NCBI GenBank assembly: GCA_050694015.1
Contig: JBOGWY010000092.1
Location: 1 to 9,679 of the forward strand
Direction: 5' to 3'
DNA from: JBOGWY01 sp050694015
Lineage (GTDB): Bacteria; Actinomycetota; CADDZG01; WHSQ01
Length of the DNA stretch: 9,679 nucleotides
Of this stretch, positions 1 to 5,903 are shown one piece after another. Position 1 is the first letter of the stretch. Each line of letters starts with the position of its first letter. The translations under genes and the position numbers were made by a program. The notes under the pieces were generated by a model. The model ran no database searches. It was given only the letters and a program-made list of their open reading frames with translations, and was not told the origin of the DNA.

Positions 1-688
1 GTGGGGGAGCGTCGAGCTCGTGCACGGTCGGCGGCGGCACGGCATGCACGCGAGGTGGCCGGTTGAACGGAACCGTGACACCGTTCGCCACCTCGGCCGG
101 TGCACCGCGCGGAACCGTCTTCTCGAACGTCAATAGCGAGGTGCCGGCTTCGACCACGTCCCCGCGTGCGACGACGCGGCTCGTGGTCAGCGGCCGCCCG
201 GCGATGAACGTTCCATTCGTCGAGCCGGCGTCCGCGACCGTGACGCGTTCACCGTCGACGGTCACCCGGAGATGAGCGCGCGATAGTGCCGGATCGGCAA
301 GGGTCACATCGCTTCCCGACCCGCGCCCGATCACCGAATCACCGTTCGGGAGCGGAACCCGCGTGCCGTTGAGCGGTCCGCCGCGCACGACCAGTTCGAT
401 CACGGCGCCGCGAGGTGACGCGGGACGAATCGCGTCGTCCGAGCGCGTCAGCGTGACCCGATCCCCATGACGCAGCGGAGGGAGAGGAGCGTCACCGGCG
501 ACCACGGTGCCGAGGCGGTCGATGCGGAGACGGAGTCCGGACGCGTCCAGGCCCAGATGCGCGCACAGGGCGGCGATCGCCGGCCCCGCCGCGGTGACCC
601 CCGTCGTGTGCAAGGCGACGTCGTGCTCGCCCTCGTCGGTCGCGACGACGAGCCACACTTTGCGCGGGTCCTCTCCTACTGCCGTCAT
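1..688 (-). CDS. Ubiquitin-like + FHA domain protein, N-terminal part (probable FtsK/SpoIIIE EssC/EccC-like ATPase), cut by left edge
   Basis: The minus frame is open from an ATG at 688 to the window edge, giving 229 visible residues with no stop. Residues about 10-82 look like a small beta-grasp (YukD/ubiquitin-like) region. Residues about 98-189 are a clear FHA phosphothreonine-binding domain, with GRGSGSD (121-127), SRAH (136-139) and the signature GSTNGT (155-160). A proline-rich linker follows, with PFNRPPR at 207-213. In my knowledge of the family, a ubiquitin-like plus FHA N-terminus followed by an NRPPR segment is typical of FHA-containing FtsK/SpoIIIE proteins related to type VII secretion ATPases, but the ATPase part lies outside the window, so this part is inference. 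A purine-rich AGGGGAAG sits about 6 nt upstream of the ATG. The gene is transcribed divergently from the dehydrogenase at 795. FHA domain very sure; full protein identity moderate. Confidence 0.82.
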   Translation of the reverse strand, partial: MTAVGEDPRKVWLVVATDEGEHDVALHTTGVTAAGPAIAALCAHLGLDASGLRLRIDRLGTVVAGDAPLPPLRHGDRVTLTRSDDAIRPASPRGAVIELVVRGGPLNGTRVPLPNGDSVIGRGSGSDVTLADPALSRAHLRVTVDGERVTVADAGSTNGTFIAGRPLTTSRVVARGDVVEAGTSLLTFEKTVPRGAPAEVANGVTVPFNRPPRVHAVPPPTVHELDAPP

Positions 689-705
689 CGTCCGCTTCCC
701 CTGCC

Positions 706-715
706 CGGACGTCCG
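706..715. promoter_or_regulatory. 10-bp perfect palindrome in divergent intergenic region
   Basis: CGGACGTCCG reads the same on both strands. It lies 18 bp upstream of the FHA gene ATG, in the 106-bp gap between two divergent genes. A looser dyad, CTGAC-N14-GTCAG, follows at 729-752. Either could be an operator, but no regulator family is recognised and short GC-rich palindromes also occur by chance. Confidence 0.22.
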
Positions 716-765
716 TGGACCCATGACTCTGACACAGGACACCGTCGGTCAGGGGTCTGGGGGGA

Positions 766-774
766 CGGTAGCGT
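766..774. promoter_or_regulatory. Possible overlapping -10 elements of divergent promoters
   Basis: On the plus strand TAGCGT (769-774) fits the actinobacterial -10 pattern TANNNT. On the minus strand TACCGT (771-766) fits it too, and the two share the TA step. No good -35 is seen for either. A start of transcription 7 nt after the plus element would fall on the ATG at 781, just before the dehydrogenase start. Weak evidence, based on pattern and position only. Confidence 0.2.
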
Positions 775-794
775 GCGGCGATGGAACCGCTGCT

Positions 795-1721
795 ATGAGC
801 GACACGCGCATCGCGATCGAGCCGGCTTCGGAGCCGGGGCTCGAGAAGGCCGTCACCGAAGGCGGCGGCACGATCGTTGGGCACACCGAAGCCGACGGGC
901 TGATCTGGATCAACCCGCGCGACCCCCAGGGGCTCAAGGAGCGTCTCGCCGCGTCACCCGCAACGTGGGTGCAACTCCCGTTCGCAGGTATCGAGTCGTT
1001 CGTCGCCGCGGGAGTGATCGACCCCGAGCGGGTGTGGACATGTGCGAAGGGGATCTACGGTCCGGCGTGCGCTGAGCACGCCCTCGCGCTCATGCTCGCG
1101 GCCGCGCGCAGGATCGCGCACCACGCCCGCGCCCGCCGGTGGGAGGTGCCGGGACTCGGTTCCCCCGAGCGTCGTCTCAAGGGGACCACCGTCCTCGTGG
1201 TGGGGACCGGAGGCATCGGCTCGGCGTTGATCGAGATGCTGCAACCGTTCGAGGTGAGCATCATCGCGATGAACCGGTCGGGGCGGCACGTCGCCGGGGT
1301 CGAGCGGACCGAACCGGTTGCGGCGCTCGACCGAGCCGCGGCGGACGCCGATTTCGTCGTGATCGCCGCGGCCCTGACCGACGAGACGAGGGGACTGGTG
1401 AACGGCGGTACCTTCGCCGCGATGAAGTCCGACGCGTGGCTTGTGAACGTCGCGCGCGGGGGCCTGGTCGACACCGAGGCGCTCCTCGAGGCGCTCGGCT
1501 CGGACGCCATCGCGGGAGCGGCCCTCGACGTCACCGATCCCGAACCCCTCCCGGAAGACCATCCTCTGTGGAGCCTCGACAACGCTCTGATCACGCCTCA
1601 TATCGCGAACACGTGGGACATGGCCGTGCCCGAACTGCGGGCGCTCGTGCGGCGCAACGTCGAGAAGTTCCGGAGGGGCGAGGAACTGGAGGGACTTGTC
1701 GACATTTCTTTGGGATACTGA
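795..1721 (+). CDS. D-isomer-specific 2-hydroxyacid dehydrogenase (NAD-binding, SerA-like family)
   Basis: The 308-residue product is a complete cytoplasmic NAD(P)-dependent dehydrogenase of the D-2-hydroxyacid family, interconverting a 2-oxoacid and a D-2-hydroxyacid. Visible motifs are the dinucleotide-binding GTGGIG (137-142), the catalytic Arg in NVARGG (R221), the catalytic Glu in DPEPLP (E250) and the catalytic His in TPHIANT (H269). The N-terminal domain is short and there is no C-terminal ACT domain, so it is not a classical regulated phosphoglycerate dehydrogenase; it resembles the compact mycobacterial SerA2-type proteins. The substrate cannot be told. The frame stays open upstream to 507, but that part overlaps the FHA gene and is not dehydrogenase-like, so the ATG at 795 is preferred. 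No strong Shine-Dalgarno is seen; a five-codon reading frame ends on this start. It is first in a run with the next two genes. Confidence 0.93.
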   Translation: MSDTRIAIEPASEPGLEKAVTEGGGTIVGHTEADGLIWINPRDPQGLKERLAASPATWVQLPFAGIESFVAAGVIDPERVWTCAKGIYGPACAEHALALMLAAARRIAHHARARRWEVPGLGSPERRLKGTTVLVVGTGGIGSALIEMLQPFEVSIIAMNRSGRHVAGVERTEPVAALDRAAADADFVVIAAALTDETRGLVNGGTFAAMKSDAWLVNVARGGLVDTEALLEALGSDAIAGAALDVTDPEPLPEDHPLWSLDNALITPHIANTWDMAVPELRALVRRNVEKFRRGEELEGLVDISLGY

Positions 1722-1725
1722 GGCT

Positions 1726-2151
1726 ATGGACACTCCACCGCCCGATCCGTCCCAGCAACCGCCCGCAGGGTCCTCTCCCACCCCGCCGCCGTACCAACCC
1801 CCGGGTGGCGCGGCGGCCGCGAATGCTCGGACGTTCGCGATGCTCACCCACCTCAGCGCGTTCGCCGGGATCTTCATCCCGTTCGGCAACATCCTCGGCC
1901 CATTCGTCGTATGGATGATCAAGAAGGACGAGATGCCGGAAGTGGACGCGCACGGGAAGGAATCGATGAACTTCCAGATCTCCACGACGATCTATTTCAT
2001 CGTCTTCGGCCTCCTGTCGTTCCTGTTGATCGGGTTGCCCTTCCTGCTGGCGCTCGCGATCTTCTGGCTCGTGATGGTGATCATGGCGTCGGTGAAGGCG
2101 AACGAAGGCGTTCTCTACAAATACCCGCTGACGATCCACTTCCTGAACTAG
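1726..2151 (+). CDS. DUF4870 family membrane protein
   Basis: The 141-residue protein has a proline/glutamine-rich cytosolic-type N-terminus (about 1-28), then a hydrophobic body with roughly three membrane segments (about 38-64, 86-103 and 104-122). The order LTHLSAF, GPFVVWMIKKDE, HGKESMNFQIS and a final KYPLTIHFL is characteristic of the DUF4870 (Tic20-like fold) family, whose function is not established. The ATG at 1726 lies 4 nt after the dehydrogenase stop. An in-frame TTG at 1696 also exists but lies inside the dehydrogenase gene and adds residues unlike the family. No good Shine-Dalgarno is present. GATACT at 1714-1719 would place a transcription start on this ATG, so a leaderless transcript is possible but unproven. 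The lipoprotein gene follows 5 nt downstream. Confidence 0.9.
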   Translation: MDTPPPDPSQQPPAGSSPTPPPYQPPGGAAAANARTFAMLTHLSAFAGIFIPFGNILGPFVVWMIKKDEMPEVDAHGKESMNFQISTTIYFIVFGLLSFLLIGLPFLLALAIFWLVMVIMASVKANEGVLYKYPLTIHFLN

Positions 2152-2156
2152 CGCGG

Positions 2157-2744
2157 GTGCGCCATCGCCGGAGCGCGATCGCGCTGCTCGCGTGCGTCGC
2201 CCTGGTGTCCTGCTTCCAGGACGACCCGACGATCCCGGTCACGAGCATCACGCCGGAGCCGGGCGCGGCATCGCGGCCCCCGACCCGGCCCGATGGTCCG
2301 TCGCGCTTCCGCGTCGAGATGGAAGCGAAAGGGGCCGCGCGCCCGCTGCTGATCCGCGCGGTCGCCGACCTGAAGAGGATCGGGTTCTGGGACGACCTGA
2401 CCTCGCATCTGTACGTGCTGCGGATCGACTCTCGCGTCGGGCGTTTGAACGTGCCCCGCGACGGTCACCTCGCCGACGCCTACTACACCGGCACGATCGA
2501 CCGGCGCGGGGCGGGGGAGCTGTGCGACGTGATGTTCTTCACCACCGCGGTCGCCGACGATCTGACCCGGTGGCGGGGGTTCTGGGCCGCCGGCCGTATC
2601 GCGGAGCCGCCCCCGTCGCGGCGTGACTTCTACGCCTCCCTGGTGGCCCACGAGCTGGCCCACTGCCGCCATGGCCCCCGAGGGGAGCCCGAGGCGGTTC
2701 GCTGGGAACGCCGTGCCCGGGAGGCCCTGCTCACGGGGACATGA
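2157..2744 (+). CDS. Putative lipoprotein with HExxH metallopeptidase-like motif
   Basis: Starting from the GTG at 2157, 5 nt after the DUF4870 stop, the 195-residue product opens with a basic n-region (RHRR), a hydrophobic core and a lipobox LVSC with the lipidated Cys at 19, so it is predicted to be an outer-face lipoprotein. A Pro/Thr-rich linker (about 25-50) is followed by a compact domain. Near the C-terminus HELAH (165-169) is a zinc-binding HExxH motif followed by GEPEA (176-180), whose Glu could be a third ligand, as in gluzincins. The protein is short for a peptidase and belongs to no family I can name; proteolytic activity is inference. The open frame extends upstream to 1911 inside the DUF4870 gene, but only the GTG start yields a signal peptide. 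Its last 14 nt overlap the end of the convergent methyltransferase gene. Confidence 0.8.
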   Translation: MRHRRSAIALLACVALVSCFQDDPTIPVTSITPEPGAASRPPTRPDGPSRFRVEMEAKGAARPLLIRAVADLKRIGFWDDLTSHLYVLRIDSRVGRLNVPRDGHLADAYYTGTIDRRGAGELCDVMFFTTAVADDLTRWRGFWAAGRIAEPPPSRRDFYASLVAHELAHCRHGPRGEPEAVRWERRAREALLTGT

Positions 2745-3852
2745 ACGGGGGACGCTCGATCGCTCGCGTCGCGGTGACGACCCCCAGGCCCCCCAGGCCT
2801 TCGGGATCGGCCAGCGCGCCGAGCGCCTGACGCCGCGATAACGCACGCATCGCGATCGCACCTTTCTTGTCGGCGATCGCAGCATCGTGCTCCTCTCGCA
2901 GTCGCCGGTGCAGATCGTCCAGGCCCAGCTTCTGCAGCACGCTTCGTTGTGAGCGGGGCCCGGTCACCGACCAGCCCGCCGCTCGCGCCGCCTCCGACAC
3001 CGAACTCCAGTTGGCATGGCTGGTGATGTCTTTCTCGCCGGGTCGCTCGAGGACGCGGTCGTCGACCCCGCTTGCGGAGTAGGACACGAGCGTCCCGTCG
3101 GGCCGTTTGGCGAGCTCGACGGCGGTATCCCCGTAGTCGACGAAGATCAGGACACCGGTTTCCAGCACCGCCGCGGCGCGTGCGATCAACGAGCGGGCTG
3201 CGAGACCGACCTCGTAGCGATAACCCGGCGGGAGCCGAACGCCCAGCTCGTGCAGGAACGTCGTTAGCGCAGGGTTGGACGGGGGCCGCAACGCGGTCGT
3301 CAGCCGATCTCCCTCGAGATCGACGACGACCTCTGAGATCTCTCCGTCGTGGTTCTCCACGAGATGGACGGGGAGATTGTCGAGGACCTCGTTAGCGAAC
3401 ACGCATCCGGCCTCGATCCGATCGAGCTCTCCGATCTCGCGTGCCCAGCGCACGCGCGGGAACTCCGACAGGACCTCTCGCTGCTGCGCCTCCGCACCGG
3501 ACGAGCGCTCGATCAGTGCCAGGTCGAGCGCCGCCGCGAAATCGCCCCCGACCGATGCGAGCAACGCCGCCGCGAAGGAGCCCTCGCCGGGCCCGAGCTC
3601 CACCACCGTGAACGACGACGGCGCGCCCGTCGCGACCCATATCTCCTCGAAGCCCTTGGCCCACAGCTCGGCGTAGGCGGGGTCGAGTTCGGGAGACGTC
3701 AGGAAGTGTCCACGCCACCCGAGCCGCTGCTCACCGCGAGAGTAGTAACCGTGGCGCGGGTGATAGAGCGCGAGCGACATGAACGCCGCGAACGGCATCG
3801 GGCCCTGCGACCGGATGCGCCCGATGAGTTCATCTTCGAGGGGCGTCTTCAC
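2731..3852 (-). CDS. SAM-dependent methyltransferase, MidA/NDUFAF7 family (DUF185, COG1565)
   Basis: The 373-residue cytosolic protein matches the MidA/NDUFAF7 family along its length: FMSLALYHPRHGYY (24-37), LTSPE (51-55), the SAM-binding ELGPGEGS (85-92), ANEVLDNLPVH (153-163), VDYGD (238-242) and DITSHANW (275-282). The human member dimethylates an arginine of complex I subunit NDUFS2; substrates of bacterial members are mostly unknown, so only the methyltransferase fold is claimed. The start is the GTG at 3852, giving the family-typical opening KTPLEDELIGRIRSQGP. It overlaps the stop of the TPR-like gene as GTGA, implying translational coupling. The frame is open further upstream to 4164, but that part is the other gene read out of frame. 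The 3' end overlaps the convergent lipoprotein gene by 14 nt. Confidence 0.93.
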   Translation of the reverse strand: MKTPLEDELIGRIRSQGPMPFAAFMSLALYHPRHGYYSRGEQRLGWRGHFLTSPELDPAYAELWAKGFEEIWVATGAPSSFTVVELGPGEGSFAAALLASVGGDFAAALDLALIERSSGAEAQQREVLSEFPRVRWAREIGELDRIEAGCVFANEVLDNLPVHLVENHDGEISEVVVDLEGDRLTTALRPPSNPALTTFLHELGVRLPPGYRYEVGLAARSLIARAAAVLETGVLIFVDYGDTAVELAKRPDGTLVSYSASGVDDRVLERPGEKDITSHANWSSVSEAARAAGWSVTGPRSQRSVLQKLGLDDLHRRLREEHDAAIADKKGAIAMRALSRRQALGALADPEGLGGLGVVTATRAIERPPFMSP

Positions 3853-4160
3853 GCCCGGCGCTTGGGGGCCGCTTTCGGTACGTCCGAGGCGGCCCGGAGC
3901 GCGGCCTCCTTCGTCTGCGCGTAGAAGTCGCGCTTCTCCTCGTAGGTGTGGACGTTCGCGAGCGCGAGCTCGGAGATCCTCACCACGTCGTCGTGGAGCG
4001 AGCGGCTCGAATAGATCGTGATCAGTCGGTCGTACGGACCGATCGAGTCGAAGCCCTGGGCAACGATCTCCTCGTAGATCCCGATCGCCTCGTCCCTGCG
4101 CCCGAGCTGCTCCAGGTTCTGACCCCGCAGGAACTGTTTCACGTCCTCGACGGCGTCCAT
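3849..4160 (-). CDS. Small TPR-like helical protein
   Basis: The 103-residue product from the ATG at 4160 has helical, tetratricopeptide-like spacing at about residues 13-70: LEQLGRRDEAIGIYEEIV (16-33) fits a TPR helix pair, followed by a degenerate second unit around YDRLITIYSSRSLHDDVVRI. The tail (94-103) is basic and Pro/Ala-rich. No signal peptide or membrane segment is seen, so it is probably a cytosolic protein-protein adaptor; no named family is recognised. AGGTGG lies directly against the ATG, an unusually short spacing. The frame is open upstream to 4274, but that would run into the divergent gene. Its stop overlaps the GTG start of the MidA-family methyltransferase (GTGA), so the two are cotranslated and may work together; that functional link is inference. 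Confidence 0.78.
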   Translation of the reverse strand: MDAVEDVKQFLRGQNLEQLGRRDEAIGIYEEIVAQGFDSIGPYDRLITIYSSRSLHDDVVRISELALANVHTYEEKRDFYAQTKEAALRAASDVPKAAPKRRA

Positions 4161-4201
4161 CCACCTATGGAACCACAGGAGGAAACGAGAGAGGCCTGTC
4201 G

Positions 4202-4211
4202 TACGATCGTA
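4202..4211. promoter_or_regulatory. Palindromic, possibly bidirectional -10 element
   Basis: TACGATCGTA is a perfect 10-bp palindrome in the 73-bp gap between the divergent TPR-like (4160) and membrane protein (4234) genes. Read on either strand it gives TACGAT, which fits the -10 pattern TANNNT, so one site could start transcription in both directions, with leaders of about 20 nt (plus) and 40 nt (minus). No convincing -35 is present on either side. It could instead be a regulator binding site. Confidence 0.4.
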
Positions 4212-4233
4212 GGAGGAACAACCAGGAGGATGG

Positions 4234-4776
4234 ATGCGCGGACCCGGGCGGAGAGTACGCGAGACGCTCCGCAAGCTCGGTTGGTTCGAGTCATCGCTGA
4301 CCCTCGTCGGCTACGGCATGTATCTGGTCGTCGCGATCTGCGTTGTCATCGCGCTCCGCTTGATCCTCACGGTCGACGAGCCCGAGCCCGGTTTCCCCGC
4401 GGGGGAGGGGTTCGTCAAGTTCCTGAAAGGTTTCGGAGGGGCCTTCTTCCTCGTAACGGCGGCCGTCTCCTTCTTTGTGGGGCAGTGGTTGCTCGAGGCG
4501 CGGCTCCGCGACGAGCGAGCGACGGTGGCGGCCAAATACGAGGCTTCCCGGCTCGCCACCCGTCTCGCGCAGGAGCCCGAGTTCCAGACGGCGGGGTCGT
4601 GGGAGTGGCGGCAGCAGACCGCCTACCAGCTGGTCCCCGAGCTGAAGGAGTACGCGCTGAGCGACGACTGGACGGAGCGACGCTTCGCGGCGCAGACGAT
4701 CAAGGAGGCGTGGGAGCTCTATTGCAAGCAGCAGGAGGGCGTTTCGGGCGGCCCGTCGCGGCCCTCGGCCATTTGA
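4234..4776 (+). CDS. Hypothetical two-helix membrane protein
   Basis: The 180-residue protein has a basic N-terminus (RGPGRRVRETLRK), a first membrane helix at about 22-46, a short acidic/proline external-type loop (48-57) and a second helix at about 66-88. A soluble, charged, mostly helical C-terminal half follows (about 89-170), rich in Glu, Arg and Trp. The basic N-terminus and the Arg-rich flank after helix 2 suggest both ends face the cytosol. I do not recognise the family. The ATG at 4234 has AGGAGGA at 4224-4230, only 3 nt away, and another AGGAGGA at 4211-4217, rather far. An ATG at 4230 is in a different frame that gives an Arg-rich shadow translation, so 4234 is preferred. Aldolase follows after 51 nt, which has room for its own promoter. 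Confidence 0.78.
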   Translation: MRGPGRRVRETLRKLGWFESSLTLVGYGMYLVVAICVVIALRLILTVDEPEPGFPAGEGFVKFLKGFGGAFFLVTAAVSFFVGQWLLEARLRDERATVAAKYEASRLATRLAQEPEFQTAGSWEWRQQTAYQLVPELKEYALSDDWTERRFAAQTIKEAWELYCKQQEGVSGGPSRPSAI

Positions 4777-4814
4777 GGCAAGCTAGGGCGATAACGGATC
4801 GAAGCCCGGCACAC

Positions 4815-4821
4815 AGGAGGT
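4815..4821 (+). promoter_or_regulatory. Strong Shine-Dalgarno of the aldolase gene
   Basis: AGGAGGT is a full match to the anti-Shine-Dalgarno end of 16S rRNA and lies 6 nt before the ATG at 4828. It is the best ribosome binding site in the window, consistent with an abundant glycolytic enzyme, and it fixes the aldolase start. Confidence 0.85.
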
Positions 4822-4827
4822 AGTTCG

Positions 4828-5847
4828 ATGGCGAACGAGCTCGAGTCCACCGCCAAGGAACTGGTAGCCGAACGCAGGGGGATCCTCGCGGCCGACGAGA
4901 GTCACCCGACGATCGCCAAGCGGTTCAAGGGAATAGATGTCGAGAACAACGAGCCCAACCGCCGCGCCTATCGCGACATGCTGTTCTCGACCCCCGGGTT
5001 AGAGGAATTCATCAGCGGCGTGATCCTCTTCGACGAGACGATCCGCCAGTCGGGGAGCGACGGGACGCCGTTCCCCAAGGTGCTCTCGTCCAAGGGAATG
5101 ATCCCCGGCGTCAAGGTCGACGCCGGTGCTAAGGATCTTGCGTTCTTCCCGGGCGAGAAGGTCACCGAGGGCCTCGACGGGCTGCGCGAGCGCTGCGCCG
5201 AATACGTCGAGATGGGCGCGCGCTTCACGAAGTGGCGCGCCGTGATCAACATCGGCCCCGACATCCCCAGCAACTTCGGAGTGCACGCCAACGGTCACGC
5301 GCTCGCGCGTTACGCGGCGATCTCGCAGGAGCAGGGTCTCGTTCCGATCGTCGAGCCCGAGGTCATGATGGACGGCGATCACTCGATCGACCGGTGTGCC
5401 GAGGTCACGACCGAGACGCTGAAGGCCCTGTTCATGCAGCTCGAACTGCACCGGGTCTCCCTCCCGGGGCTTCTGCTCAAGACCAACATGGTTCTCTCCG
5501 GCAAGGACGCGTCGGATCGCGCCGGCATCGAAGAGGTCGCGAAGCGCACGGTCGAGGTCCTGGACGACACGGTTCCGGCCGATGTCCCCGGCGTCGTGTT
5601 CCTGTCCGGCGGCCAGAGCGACGAGGAAGCGACCGCACATCTGAACGAGATGAACAAGCTCGGCTCCCATCCGTGGCAGCTCAGCTTCAGCTACGGCCGC
5701 GCGCTCCAGGCTCCCTCGCTCAAGGCGTGGAAGGGCGAGACGTCTAACGTCGAGGCCGGACAGAAGGCCCTCTATCACCGCGCCAAGATGAACGGTCTAG
5801 CTCGCGACGGGAGCTACAGCTCCGAGATGGAGAACGAGGCCGCGTAG
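4828..5847 (+). CDS. Fructose-bisphosphate aldolase, class I
   Basis: The 339-residue cytosolic enzyme cleaves fructose 1,6-bisphosphate to dihydroxyacetone phosphate and glyceraldehyde 3-phosphate through a Schiff base, with no metal. Class I residues are all visible: GILAADES with Asp23, IPGVKVDAG with Lys97, FTKWRAVI with Lys135 and Arg137, IVEPE with Glu176, LLLKTNMV with the Schiff-base Lys218, the phosphate-binding LSGGQSDEEA (259-268), and SFSYGRALQ with Arg291. The C-terminus ends GSYSSEMENEAA and lacks the terminal Tyr of animal aldolases, as in other bacterial class I enzymes. The length is near the family norm of about 340-360. The start is fixed by the strong AGGAGGT. It sits between an unknown membrane protein and a secreted peptidase, so it is probably its own transcription unit or the head of one. 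Confidence 0.96.
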   Translation: MANELESTAKELVAERRGILAADESHPTIAKRFKGIDVENNEPNRRAYRDMLFSTPGLEEFISGVILFDETIRQSGSDGTPFPKVLSSKGMIPGVKVDAGAKDLAFFPGEKVTEGLDGLRERCAEYVEMGARFTKWRAVINIGPDIPSNFGVHANGHALARYAAISQEQGLVPIVEPEVMMDGDHSIDRCAEVTTETLKALFMQLELHRVSLPGLLLKTNMVLSGKDASDRAGIEEVAKRTVEVLDDTVPADVPGVVFLSGGQSDEEATAHLNEMNKLGSHPWQLSFSYGRALQAPSLKAWKGETSNVEAGQKALYHRAKMNGLARDGSYSSEMENEAA

Positions 5848-5903
5848 CCCGGCAGGACATCACTCGGTATTTCATTCGCGCCGGTGCCGCGGCCGTCGCC
5901 GTC

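Noticed and set aside
751..768. G-quadruplex at the G-rich stretch before the dehydrogenase.
   Set aside because: Only two substantial G runs are present, short of the four needed.
507..794. Upstream in-frame extension of the dehydrogenase to 507.
   Set aside because: It overlaps the FHA gene on the other strand and its translation is Arg/Pro/Ser-rich with no resemblance to the dehydrogenase family; the family-like sequence starts at 795.
954..1985. Long open frame on the minus strand (343 codons) opposite the dehydrogenase and DUF4870 genes.
   Set aside because: It is an antisense shadow in GC-rich DNA: Arg/Gly/Pro-rich, no domain, and it covers two well-supported genes.
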